From the NCBI RefSeq assembly GCF_024679095.1, contig NC_066544.1:8927490-8991489 (forward strand): a stretch of DNA of 64,000 nt, in the 5' to 3' direction. A program made the translations under genes and the position numbers. This document shows, one piece after another, positions 12,592-25,900 of this stretch; position 1 is the first letter of the stretch, and the number at the start of each line of letters is the position of its first letter. This DNA comes from Eriocheir sinensis (Eukaryota > Arthropoda > Malacostraca > Decapoda > Varunidae). The notes below the pieces were generated by a model, which saw nothing but the letters and a program-made list of their open reading frames with translations, ran no database searches and was not told where the DNA came from.

Positions 12592-13204
12592 GTGTGTGTG
12601 TGTGGGGGGGGGGGGTGGGGGGGGGGCGAGCGCCTCTTATAGTCTGTTCAGAGCATGAAGGCGGTTCAGGGTGGAGCTGGTATCGTCGTTTACCTCTAGC
12701 CATGGTGCCAAATCAGCCTTCGTACATGCATCTTTTTCTCTTATTTGCCATCCATGTGCTATTTGAAAGTGATATTTTATATATTCTGTATATAGTATAG
12801 GAAGCTACATAGTACAATGAGTGTCGATGTTTAGGATTATAACAAGGATTTGTATAAATTCTATGACATGTGGCAGCGATTTTTCCCATGTTGCCACGTT
12901 GTGGTGGTGGTAGTGGTGGTGGTGGTGGTGGTTGGTGTGTCCCCCTAGGTCCCTCCCCCGGGTCGAAAGGGAGAGAGAGAGAGATAAACAGGTGGGTTGT
13001 GGGTGGGTAGGCCGGGAGAGAGTGCTAATCTGATAATTGGCGGTCGAACTGGCAGCGCTGCACTCATGGAAATTCTGGAATCTGCCACACCTTGAACCGC
13101 CTTCATGCTCTGAACAGACTTTAGGAGAGTGATGGTGTGATGTGGCACAACGCGGCTCAGGGGAGCCGTGCCTAAAGGCTCAAGTTAGATTCGATAGACT
13201 ATAG
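11790..13204 (-). mobile_element. TIR element Y of an inverted pair, with a further nested inverted repeat
   Basis: The ends CTATAGTCGATCGACT (11790) and GATTCGATAGACTATAG (13204) match those of X, in the opposite orientation. At the place where X has hundreds of bp of (TA)n, Y keeps only a short ATATGCATATAT (about 11920-11931). Inside Y, GTCTGTTCAGAGCATGAAGG (about 12645) and its inverse near 13120 bound another palindromic unit of about 490 bp. The phrase CCATACCTGTCAAGTCTTACG occurs at 12127 and again at 12438. (GT)n lies at 12338-12393 and (AG)n at 12549-12588. Confidence 0.7.
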
Positions 13205-13321
13205 GTGACTCATGCCATATAGTTTTATTATAAGGTCGTGAGAAGATGGCAAAAAACACTAGACACCTGAGCATGGTTAGTGGAGGGGGTGGTAATATGG
13301 ACCTTTTTTATTTTATTTCAG

Positions 13322-13469
13322 GCAAAAACACCTATCTTAAAGGGAAAAATCTCATCAACAACCGTCATAAGTATTGGCAAATTTTATCCTCTTAACACAT
13401 TCAGAGTTATGGTGAGAAAAACTAAATCATTCAAATGCTACAGCTTTTTATTCAAGAAGATCCAAAAAG
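13322..13469 (+). other. Possible orphan internal exon
   Basis: A strong acceptor (pyrimidine tract then ttcag|GC) and a perfect donor (AAAAG|gtgagt) enclose 148 nt with one fully open frame (49 codons plus one base; phrases GKISSTTVISIGKFYPLN and SFKCYSFLFKKIQK). No neighbouring exon could be joined to it and I do not recognise the protein. It could be a transposon-derived exon or chance. Confidence 0.22.
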
Positions 13470-13693
13470 GTGAGTCATAGAAAGTGTGGTGGTAATTATG
13501 AAACAATTTAGAAAATAACAAAATAATATATTCCTTTTTGTGAATACATAAATATTTTTTTACAGTGAACAAGGAAGTTTAAGAACAGAAGTCACAAATG
13601 GAAAAATAAGTTTCATAGTTACTAGGCTATACAAGACATGAGCCCGTCCCTGTCACGCCACACACTGAACCCGTAGTTCTCATTTAGACGTGG

Positions 13694-13732
<39 letters not shown>

Positions 13733-14050
13733 GCATAGGAGTCAGTTCAAGGGCATAAAAAAAGGTGACAAATGTTAAAAAAAGCCCGATACTCACTGCT
13801 CTTAAAAAGAGTTAGAGGAGTAATTTTTAACCTTAAACGACGGCCATCATTTATTTCATCAAGCGAGGCGTGGTCTGCACCTTGGAGGAAGAATACAAGG
13901 AGAGGGCATGACGTCACAGAAGTGAAGCAGTCTTGTTGGCCTTGGCTTTGCTCCGATCACAATCACGTCATCTCGTGACGTCATTTTGGTAAACAAACCC
14001 CCCACGTGGTCGGCCGTGAGACCTCCCGCTTTGACTTGCTTACGGACTTA

Positions 14051-14857
14051 AGCCCCAAATACACTGCCGAATTTTGGCCACGAACTTGACGCCGAATCAG
14101 TTCGTGAAAAAATTCGGCGACCGGTTCGCCGACATGACCAAGATTCTTACAGTTCGTGACCATTCGGCGACATGTCGGCGAATGCTCAAGACAATTCGGG
14201 GACAGTTCGGAGACATGTCGCCGATTATTCGGCGTCCATGTCGCCGAGCTCAAAATCTGAAATTTTAACGTTTTTTTTGTCGCGGAATAACTGGCGACAA
14301 GTGTCCGAATTGTCTTCGCATGTCCCCGAAGTGTCGGCGACACGTCGGGGACAATTCTCCGACAGTGCCAAGATTTCTGACAGCTGATCATCTGATGCCC
14401 ATGTGGCATATAAAAGCTCGGGAATCCGCGCCTACCTCATGGACTACTACAACACCCGGGGAGCAGTGGCCTGACAGGACAGAATTGTGGGCGAGTAAAT
14501 ACCATGTGTGGTAATATGTGTGGTAATATGTATGATAGTATGTGTAATAAAATGTATAAATGTGACTTGTTTTTGTTTTGCTCTCCTACAAATATTTTAG
14601 AATGAATGAATGTTTACGTAATATCAGTAAACAAACCAGTAACTGAAAGAAGAAATAAATTATAAATAACTGAAAATGAAACAAAGGTTAAATAATGGCG
14701 GAATAATGATATTAAGAAATAAATAAAGTAATAAATAGTAAATTAATTATTAAATAAATGAAAATGTTAGTTCCATACCTATTTTATATATTCAGATTCT
14801 TCTTGTTTTTCATATTTTCTTGTTTACTATTCATTATTATAGTATTATTTTATTCCG

Positions 14858-14938
<81 letters not shown>

Positions 14939-14975
14939 TTATTTATTTATTTACTTATTTATTTATTTATTTATT

Positions 14976-15013
<38 letters not shown>

Positions 15014-15566
15014 TAGATAGATAGATAGATAGAAAGATAATACATAAATAGATAGATAGATGGATAGATAGATAGATAGATAGACAGACCCCCGTGTACA
15101 CCTCCCACCGCGACCCGTTTGCCGTGTCGTGATTAATTCGCCGAATATTCGGGGACATGTCCCCGAATAGTCTTGGCCATTCGGCGACATGTCGGAGACA
15201 TGTCCCTGAATAGTCGGCGACATGTCGGCGACAAATTTGCCAATAAAATTTAAATTTCAACGGTCAAAATTCGGCGACAATTCGCCGAACACCGCGAATC
15301 GGACGCCGAATTGTCTGTGACATGTCGGCGACAATTCGGCGTCCATTTTGCATTCGTGCACATTCGGCGAACGGCCGCGAATTTTTCATGCAACATGAAA
15401 CTTTCGTGGCGGTTGTGACCAACTATCAACAGTCGCGTGGTGGACGCAGACATGTCCCCGAACGGCCAAGAACAGGCAAGAAAGATGCCGAACTTGTTCG
15501 CGACACAGGATGACTTGCATATTCGCGCACATTCGTGAGACAAAATTCGGCAGTGTATTTGGGGCT
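14051..15566 (+). mobile_element. Harbinger-like non-autonomous DNA transposon, 1516 bp, with palindrome arrays
   Basis: A perfect 26-bp terminal inverted repeat begins AGCCCCAAATACACTGCCGA at 14051-14076 and is inverted at 15541-15566. TTA lies directly outside both ends (14048-14050 and 15567-15569), the target duplication typical of PIF/Harbinger elements. Both subterminal zones (14077-14400 and 15115-15540) are crowded with variants of the palindrome TTCGGCGACATGTCGCCGAA. The centre is AT-rich and holds (TA)n at 14861-14934, (TTTA)n to about 14978 and (GATA)n to about 15085. No transposase frame is present. Confidence 0.82.
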
Positions 15567-15865
15567 TTACTTGGTTTTCAGTCCCAATGAAGTATTCTCG
15601 ATACTAAAATTCACGTTTGGTGGTGGACAGAACGATATATGAACATAAATTAAAACTACACGTGTTAATCAAGATCCATACGCCATCGAATAGGAGCAAT
15701 ATATGTTCAAATAGTAAGACACTGCCAGACATATCTGCTATTTTCTGGTTACTTTATCCAACCCAGACTACAACATGAACAACACGAAGGCCCACAAGAG
15801 TCTGCAGACGTACAAGCTTTTCACAGGTGGTTGATAGGTGAAAGAAGTGTTTGTTACAGCGAGTT

Positions 15866-16076
15866 TTTTTTATTTTTTTATTTTTTATCCCCTAGTATCA
15901 CTAGGGGAAACGGGCCCTTGTCCGAAGGCGGCCCGTTAAGAGGGGAAAGATTGCTCCCTCCCTGCACGAGGGAGCACGGGCCTTTGCCAAAGGCAGGATG
16001 CCGATAGATCGACTCTATCGGCGATCGAAATCTAGCCGATCAAGTCGGTCTGTCGAGGAGGACTGGCGTGGCTCTC
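15866..16076 (-). mobile_element. SINE-like element copy 1, 211 bp, with an 11-bp target duplication
   Basis: It is flanked by the direct repeat TACAGCGAGTT (15855-15865 and 16077-16087). The left edge is T-rich, i.e. an A-rich tail when read on the - strand. The right edge (GACTGGCGTGGCTCTC) and the block AGGGGAAACGGGCCCTTGT are shared with the copy at 24291-24530. It has internal hairpins (CCCCTAGTATCACTAGGGG) and no coding capacity. Confidence 0.75.
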
Positions 16077-16382
16077 TACAGCGAGTTCCCCATGTCAGCC
16101 AGCCATCAGCTGAGGCAGAACATGTCTGGATGCACGTATGCGTTGTCATACATTTTGACCATCTTATTTTACTGTGTACTTCCAAAGTTTCTGCAAAGCT
16201 AACATCATTTCAATTCATATGTTAACCACCACTGACACAAATCTATCCCACATAAAAAATCAAATAGGTAATATTAACAAAAATGAAGACCCTAAACAAG
16301 TATAGAGAGATACCTACATGCACAACTGCGCTTGTCCTTGCTCGGGGCTTTCAGTAAAATTTACAAAGTAAACAATAATTAC

Positions 16383-16638
16383 CTGTTATGAAGTGCCTTC
16401 CGGACGCTTTCCAGAGGTCTGTTTTTAAAGTCTGGGCTCTGGACACTTCCGCAAACTTTCCAGAGGTCAGGATTTGAAATCTGGGCTCTGGAAATCCTTG
16501 ATAACCGGAGGCTGCTGCTTTCCTCGTCAAATACCTGCGGTGATCATCACGAGTCGGCACTCTAGGAATGCCATGGAAAGATACTGGGTGTTTGTTGGAC
16601 GTATTCCAACACCCAATCACGCAACAGCAGTGTGGCAT
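16383..16638 (-). CDS. THAP-like zinc-finger first exon, zinc ligand altered
   Basis: ATG at 16638 opens MPHCCCVIGCWNTSNKHPVS followed by FHGIPR, the typical start of a THAP DNA-binding domain (first two zinc cysteines). The end of the domain is recognisable as LWKASGRHFITG (residues 75-86, the last codon completed across the splice). Position 79 is Ser where the CxxH motif of the family has its third Cys. The exon closes with ACAG|gtaatt at 16383 (85 codons plus one base). Between the halves, a ~50-bp segment (ctttccagaggtc..ctgggctctgga) is duplicated in tandem at about 16408 and 16457. It may be a decaying or diverged gene, or transposon-derived. No downstream exon was identified. Confidence 0.45.
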
Positions 16639-16890
16639 CGCTGTTCTTACATCCACACCCACAAACAAGCAAGCAGGAGCCAAAGACAACCCAAAGGAGT
16701 TACTGTAGTCTCCGTGAGACAACTCGTCCTCGGCCCAGTCGCCTGTCGGCGTTACCATGGTTTGTTAAGGTCTCACACTCTCATGGTGCATGGCGGCGTG
16801 ATGTCAATCGAAAACACTATTCCACCCTTAATATTGCCCGGCTGGCCGGACGCGCGACATCCACACACCTCACCTCAACATTTTCCCTTC

Positions 16891-16955
16891 ATACCGGCTT
16901 GCTCTGCCTTTGGTTGCGCCCGCAGAGGAGGGAATGGCAGCATAACGTTTCATCG
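16891..16955 (+). pseudogene. THAP-like start on the opposite strand, start codon lost
   Basis: Reading from 16891 gives ATA-Pro-Ala-Cys-Ser-Ala-Phe-Gly-Cys, then ARRGGNGSITFHR, and a possible donor (CG|gtaaaa at 16956). THAP domains often start MPACSAFGC, so ATA stands where ATG would be expected. It diverges from the THAP-like exon at 16638, with 252 bp between their starts. It is probably a relic. Confidence 0.35.
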
Positions 16956-17302
16956 GTAAAAATTATATTTGTGGTGAAACAGTATATAGGAGGCGAGAAA
17001 ACTGAGCTTGAAAAAGACCGACACAAAAGAATGCAAATGATTCCTTGGTGGAAATTTCAAGGAAATCATCTGTAATTCATCTCCCATGGCTTTTACACAC
17101 AAACAGGTCACATTACTGGAATGTAGAGGTCTTTGGGTACTATAAGAAGTACAATGAACACATAATTATTTTGCAAAACATGTAAAATAAGTGTAAACCT
17201 GGGCAAGTTACCGAGTCGATTCAACCCACGGGCACTCATTTGCCTGACAACGTTAATTCTCATTCTCTCATTCTTATTCTTTCATTCTAATTCACTCATT
17301 CT

Positions 17303-17343
<41 letters not shown>

Positions 17344-17853
17344 AGGAGTTATCTTCTATTATTTATTCCACTCTTGTAAGTCTTTTTTTTTATCTCTGGT
17401 GATCAAGCCATCTCCACCACTCCACAACCATTTCTCTCCCTAAAAACATGTAACCAACCCCTCTCAGTAATTGGTGCCTGACCTGTATGTTGCATTTTCT
17501 CCATTTACTGGTTAATATACCTCTAACAATGACATGCACGATTGTGTAACATGGCTGGTTGACGTCGAGTCAAATATAGACTATTATTTTGTGGAGCGCT
17601 GCTACGGTGGCGGACCGGGGCCGGGGCCTGAAACCTCATTTGCGTATCTGTGAGTTTTCCTCCTTCCTGCCCCAATACTTCCTTCTGTTTTCTCGTTGTG
17701 ATTTTTGATTACTATATCTGAGACCCTCTACATAGAAGGCTGTACACCCTTCTACGTTAAAAGTAAGGTCATGATCAATATATAATGAATATTATACAGA
17801 GGAAGTGTGAGGGATCAGAGGGCTGGGTGTTCGAGTCACTCCGGGGTCACCAA

Positions 17854-18200
<347 letters not shown>

Positions 18201-18309
18201 GGCAAATGGCAGGACCTTCAGCATCATTTGTGTTAAGTGATTACGCGAGATCGCTTGAGAATGCTGTGAAGCTAAATACATCGAAAAAATCAGTGCTTTT
18301 GGAGGAGGA

Positions 18310-18540
18310 GGCTGGTAGACTGGTTGTCTAGCTGGCTGGCTGGCTGTCTGGTTGACTGGTGGGTTGACTGGTTGCCTGATGGGTTGATTAGCTGGCTGAT
18401 TGGTAAAGTGACTGTCTCTCTAACTGACCGACTGGGTGGCTGGCTGGTTGACTGGGTGACTGACTGGGTGGTTGACTGACTGCCTGATTGGTTGGTTGGC
18501 TGACTGTCTGGCTGGTCGGTTGACTGGCTACATGTCCTTC
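18310..18540 (+). repeat. Degenerate tetranucleotide tract (GGCT/GACT/GGTT)
   Basis: Imperfect TGGCTGGTTGACTGG-type units cover about 230 bp. The ORF here is low complexity. 18540-19240 otherwise shows no gene. Confidence 0.75.
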
Positions 18541-19243
18541 TGCCTGGCCGATCTGTTGCTGACCAGTGATGCCCAGGTAGGCCCAGGTAGGACTAGGCAG
18601 CACAGGCAGGCAAACAAGTGAGGGCAAGTGACGACAGGTGAGGGCAGATGACGGCAAGTCACCTTACACTACGCACTCTTGGTCACTTCCCTGCGTACAC
18701 TTATATACTCCACCCAGCACTGAGCTCTGTCCCTCTGTGCACTTTGCCTCCACTGCATTTCCTTTCCTATTTTCTTCCCCTGCTTGAGCGCCACCATGCG
18801 TGTTTACCTCCGCCAGCTCATGTAAATCCCGTTCCGGAGTAATCCCCCGCCACACAATAAGCTAGGGGACCCGGGGCAGTACCTAAATGAATGTTACCTC
18901 ATGTAATAATCTGATCAGTCTTGCCTGTAATATTTACCTCTGACAAAATGAGCACTGCAGAGTCGAGATGAAGATGACGGCCGCCAGTTTTCCCTCCTCA
19001 CAGCTGCTATCCACTTCCCCCGCTCTTCTGGATTCGCTGGAAATCTATAAAATGACACAGCATCTCTTCCGTGTCAGTTAGAACATCCAACCGCACAGCA
19101 TTCGTATCCCATGACGAACACACAGAGCACTTGTTTATCCGCCACCAAGATTTGCTTTGATAAGTGACTACCACCACTGACCACCAAGATGGCCGTGCAG
19201 GCCCGCGCTACCCCCGCACCCCCACTGATGACGTCAGCTGCAA

Positions 19244-19246
<3 letters not shown>

Positions 19247-19336
<90 letters not shown>
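19247..19336 (+). repeat. (TA)n microsatellite after a second LTR-promoter-like phrase
   Basis: The run is preceded by TGATGACGTCAGCTGCAAAAC, close to the phrase seen inverted near 18080. Again the repeat sits where a TATA box would be. CT repeats follow to about 19362. Confidence 0.9.
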
Positions 19337-19338
<2 letters not shown>

Positions 19339-19565
19339 TCTCTCTCTCACTCTCTCTCTCTGTTTATATGTTTATCTATTTACTTACTAATTAATCAATT
19401 ATTTGTTATTTATTTTGTTTTGTTTTTCCATTCTCAGTGACAATAAAGTGATTTACGAGTGGCTAGTGAGCGGTAATACCCGACTTTAAAAATATCTTCC
19501 ATTCCCATTTCAAATATATTATGTCATTTTACTTAAAATGAAGACCAGTCCCAAGATGAATTGTT

Positions 19566-20739
<1,174 letters not shown>

Positions 20740-20844
20740 TCTTCCGTTCACGTAAATAAAAGTAACTTGAAAAGAGTAAGGAGGATTTGAATTGTCTTCC
20801 ACACGCAGGTTTTGTCGTTCTTCCTGCCACTGTTTGGCGTGGAG

Positions 20845-20879
20845 TGAGGCTCATCCACCTTCATGCACCTTTTTATATA
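20845..20879 (-). promoter_or_regulatory. TATA box and initiator of the lectin-like gene
   Basis: On the - strand TATATAAAA starts at 20879 and a TCACT initiator has its A at 20845, 34 bp downstream. This predicts a 5' UTR of about 105 nt before the ATG at 20739. Confidence 0.5.
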
Positions 20880-20958
20880 TGCTCGTTGGTGAGCATCTCT
20901 GTCTTGGTGATGTTTGTGGCAACGCAGCCCAAGGGATGGATGGTTGCCTCGTTCACAG

Positions 20959-21162
<204 letters not shown>

Positions 21163-21262
21163 AAAATGGTTTATTAATTTGTTGGCAGCCAGAAGGCTGA
21201 AAATACACAAAGTACAATGAGATTTATGTGATGAGTAATGGGGGAAGTGGGGAAGGGTGGTT

Positions 21263-21264
<2 letters not shown>

Positions 21265-21333
<69 letters not shown>
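21265..21333 (+). repeat. (GT)n microsatellite
   Basis: An uninterrupted GT run. No gene supported between 21.3 and 22.1 kb. Confidence 0.95.
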
Positions 21334-21336
<3 letters not shown>

Positions 21337-22099
21337 CAAAGAGTAGTGGCAAATAATAGGCAGTTCAATAAAAGCGTTAGTTTCCAAACTCTGCGGTATT
21401 TTGGCGCATATATTCAGTTACGAATTTCTTTCTTACTTTCTTTATTTCTTTTTCTTTATTATTATTTTTGCTTATTAACAGGAAATATACCCAACGAAGG
21501 ACTACGGTTCTGTGCCAGACTTTCCACAAGCTGAAGGGCAACTATTTTTATAAACTCCCTCACCGATTTGTCTAACAAACCACCTATATATAGTGCCGCA
21601 GAAACCAAATCCTCCAGCAGCATCATGCGTGACCTGAGAGGGCCTTGACTTAATTGCTGACTTTTCAGTTGACAGCACTCCCTTACCAATATCCCCAAGC
21701 TGTAGCGTCAACGAATTTTACTTTTTTTACGGTGTATGCCGTACATGGCTCGGGTAGTATTAATTCCACTCTCTCTAAGGTCAGGATGCTTTATGCAAGA
21801 TAAAACGTGTAACCGTCTCTATATGCTTGTTGATGAGGATTTTTTTTTTTTTTTTTTTTTGGGGGGGGGTATTTCGTTGGGGATATACCCCAAGGGAGGA
21901 TTTTTTTTTAATATGTTCTGTTTGAAGAATGTAATAAGAAAGCAAGAAAAAAAATGATTATAATCTCTACACCGCCTAGCCTCTATATATAATAATCATT
22001 TTCATGCAAATATAAATCATCGATTACTGGCTTAATGAGTTTACATAGATTTGCATAGAAAATCAGACCACATTGACCCCAAGGTCCAGACCACAGAGT

Positions 22100-22338
<239 letters not shown>

Positions 22339-22459
22339 CTATGTGGTCCAGACTATAGGTGATCTGTCCTTACACTTAAGTGATTCTACATTAATCAGAT
22401 GGCTCCAAAACTTTGTATTTCAACTCAAGTTAATATTAAGTTGAAGGATGTGTACGTCG

Positions 22460-22665
22460 GTCAAGCTTATTCCATTCTCACACTACAATGTTGGTGAAGA
22501 AAAGTTTGGTGCAGTTTGAATTTACTTTTCTACATTTAAGTTTCATACCATTATTCCTCCTCCGCAAAATGTCATCGATCATAAACAATTTTGATTTATC
22601 CACATTCGTGAATCCATTTAGTATTTCAAAACATTCGATCAGTTTTCCTCCTTGGTTGTGATATA
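22460..22665 (-). mobile_element. LINE RT C-terminal fragment
   Basis: The - strand translation shows EKLIECFEILNGFTNVDKSK, then LFMIDDILRRRNNGMKLKC and CTKLFFTNIVV-stop-EWNKL. These are the C-terminal blocks of a non-LTR RT; the in-frame stop shows decay. Confidence 0.7.
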
Positions 22666-22956
22666 ACGTCGAGTATTATGCTGTTTAATATTGATAAATC
22701 CTTACATAGTATATGAAGCAGCTATGGCCAGCTCAGTTATGTTCTTCCTTCCCACACAAAGTAGCGTGTCGGTGAAATGTGTCGCCGTACAAGTGCGCCG
22801 CGCCGGGCCAAAGGTTGCGTTGCGTGTGAATGTGGTCCGCGCGGCTCCCAGCCACTGTTGCCGAGCTAAACTGTTATGTAGTCCCTCGTCGGTGCGCACG
22901 GCCACGGAACGGCGGTAACTGAACGTGTGTGTGCTTGGTGGTAGTTCAGCAGCAGG

Positions 22957-25900
22957 ATGGCAGCCCCGTTCAGCCTGCGGGAGGTGCGCGAGGCGTCCAG
23001 CAGGGCAGGCCGCTGGCTGCACCGCACCCCCGTCCTCACCTCTCGGTGCCTCGACCAGCTCGCTGGCAGGCAGCTCTTCTTCAAGGCCGAGAACCTGCAG
23101 AAGACAGGCTCCTTCAAGGCGCGAGGGGCCTGCAACGCGGTAAGGGGTCACAAGGAATCCCAGGGAGAGAAACATATGTATCTGTTGAGAATTACCAGGG
23201 CACAGGACGCCTCAACTTATCATTATTACAAGCCTCGGTCAGTAAATAAAAAGTGAATATATGTTTTAACCTCCCAAAGGGGGCCATGACCTCCCAAGGT
23301 TATACTGTTTCAGATAGATTTTATCATTCTAGTGTGTTATTACTGTTATGTGAATGAATTTAAGAAAAAGGGGAATGCCCTTGATTTTCACAATTGTCAA
23401 AGTATCCATCTGCCTGGGAACATGGAAATATTCATTTGTAGAAAGCTATATTTTTGCATGTTGTCAAACTGACTAATGCCAGACAAATTTCTTGGTACAT
23501 TTTGCTGTTTTCAGTTAAGATTCAAAAGACAGAGTTAACTTAGAAAAAATATACTGATATGATAAAATCATTATTTTCCAGATGTAAAGCAAGTTCTGAG
23601 AATGTTTTTTTACAACATGATGCTCCAGAAGAGTGATTGTGAATTACATCTTTACATTACCCACCTAATAACTTATGAGAAAGTTTTATTAAATGCATTT
23701 CCATTACAAAAAAAAAATATATACTACATGTTTTTTCTTAGGTGTTCATCGAGAAAGAGAACAATCCTGACAGCCCTGGCGTGGTCACCCACAGCACAGG
23801 CAACCATGGCCAAGCTGTAGCCTATGCTGCCAGTAAGTCTCTATGCCTTAAAGAGTTCATGGCTTAAATTTGACATATTTCTGTATGTAACCTAATTTTT
23901 ACATTCCTTTTTTTATGTACAGCCTATACTGCTAGTAGGCATTTCTTGGTGGGGGCTAGATGCTGAGCCCCAGTATATATCAATAGTGACACTAATGTGT
24001 CTTGCTTGGCACATGCTGCTCCATGGGGCTCCTCTTGTTCCTCTTGATAATTTTGCTGAAATTAGGGCTGATAGATGGTCATCAGGACAATAGTGGGTTA
24101 TCTTAAGGCCCTTGACAAGGGCTGTAAATCTTCTGCTGGTGACAGCAGGACTTGAATACAGGTCTGTGAGTCACCACATCTGAACACTGACCAGTCAGTC
24201 ACCACCTCCCCATTTAGTATACACTTTTCACAGTGATTTTTCTCCTGTTGTCATTAGCTACTAAACCAAATTTAACAAGGCTTTTAGACTTCTTCTTCTT
24301 CAAAGATTAATCCCCCTTAAGGGGAAACGGCCCCTTGTTGTATCGACGGCCCATTAAGAGGAATCGAGTCATAGCACTCTTGCGGGCGTTGAGGGGTTGC
24401 CCCCTCCCAGCAGGAGGGGGCATGGGCGCCAGAGGCAGCCCGTAGCAGGAGCCAAGTGAGCAGCTCAGCAGTCTACAACCAGCGGAAGGGCTGGCCGAGC
24501 TGCTCACTTGACGAGGACTGGCGTGTCTCTGCTTTTAGACTATAATAAATTTTAAGGAATTACTTCTTACTTCCTTCTTGAGGTACCAATCAAAACTGCA
24601 AGATTAATATTCATAGAAATGATAGTATTACCATTTAAGCAAACAAGGAGACAAGTGTGGTTAGTGATTGTTACACTGTGTTATCCTGGGCAGAGTGTGC
24701 AGGGCTGCCATGCAGTGTGGTGGTGCCTAAAGACACCCCCAAGGTCAAGTGCAGTGCCATAGAGGGGTATGGTGCCAAGCTGGTCTTCTGTGAGCCATCT
24801 CCACAGGCACGGTGAGAAGTCAGTCAGCCTCCGGCAAAAGTGAATTCTAGAAATTTAGTTTGCTGTCTGTTAGCTACTTTGTCCTTCAGTTATTCATGTG
24901 GGCTATGAACCTGTTATAAAGTCTGTGACCGGAGCTCCCAAAAGATGATCATGCACATAAATCTGTTCTTACTTATACACTTTGGTTTGACAGTGCAATC
25001 TACTATTGACTTCCCTCCTTCCCTTTTTGCCTAACATGTGATATATTCAACATTTTTCCTTGTCTATGTATGACCTTCAGTTTCAGTTGCCAGTATGTTC
25101 TATTTACCTGATGGTAGGGAAACCATAATTTTTTTTCTGTGTAGCATTATGTAATAAGAAAGTAAAAATATAATTAATTATTCCTTTTTTGTGGCAGCAA
25201 AGAAACATGTGCTGCCATTGCCAACGAGATGGGCCAGACCATCATCCATCCTTATGACGACTACCGGGTGATGGCTGGCCAGGCTACCATCGCCCTGGAG
25301 CTCCTGGAGGAGGTGAGTCTCTGGGCTCTCATGCTCCACCATAGAAAAAATGCTTAACCCTTTCAATACGGTGACGCAGACGTCGGCACCACAATATGGA
25401 AAGGGTTAAGAGGAAATGGAGGAGGAGTAATCCTCTTCTAAACCTCTTAATCCTCTTCCATTTCCTCTTAAGAGGTTTAGCAGAGGATTAAGAGGAAATG
25501 GAAGAGGTTTAAAAGAGGATTAATCCTCTTCCATTTCCGTTTAACCCTTTCCATACTGTGACGCCGCTGTCTGCGTCACATAATGAAAGGGTTAATTGGA
25601 CTTGGTCATAAAATGGGTGTAATTTTAATGACATATGAGGTGCTTCATAGCAATAAGTTTACTTATTAGGTGATTTATTATTGATGTTGGTTCTCTATTG
25701 TGCATTTGTAGTAACAATATTCTGTACTCTTAATAATTTCCTTTTGATTGTGAAATATAGAAGAGTGTTGTTTTGTAAGCTGTATACATGTCAGCCACAT
25801 CAAATTGATTTGTTATATGAATTAGCATAGGCTATATATACATAAAAAAAAATCATTGCACATTTAAGTTAGGGAAATATGCACTTTATCTTATTCTAAT

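Noticed and set aside
21482..21553. Possible terminal exon (acceptor ttattaacag, 23 codons, reading EIYPTKDYGSVPDFPQAEGQ..)
   Set aside because: A good acceptor and tidy stop, but no partner exon in phase, and the upstream 700 bp is microsatellite; it may be chance.
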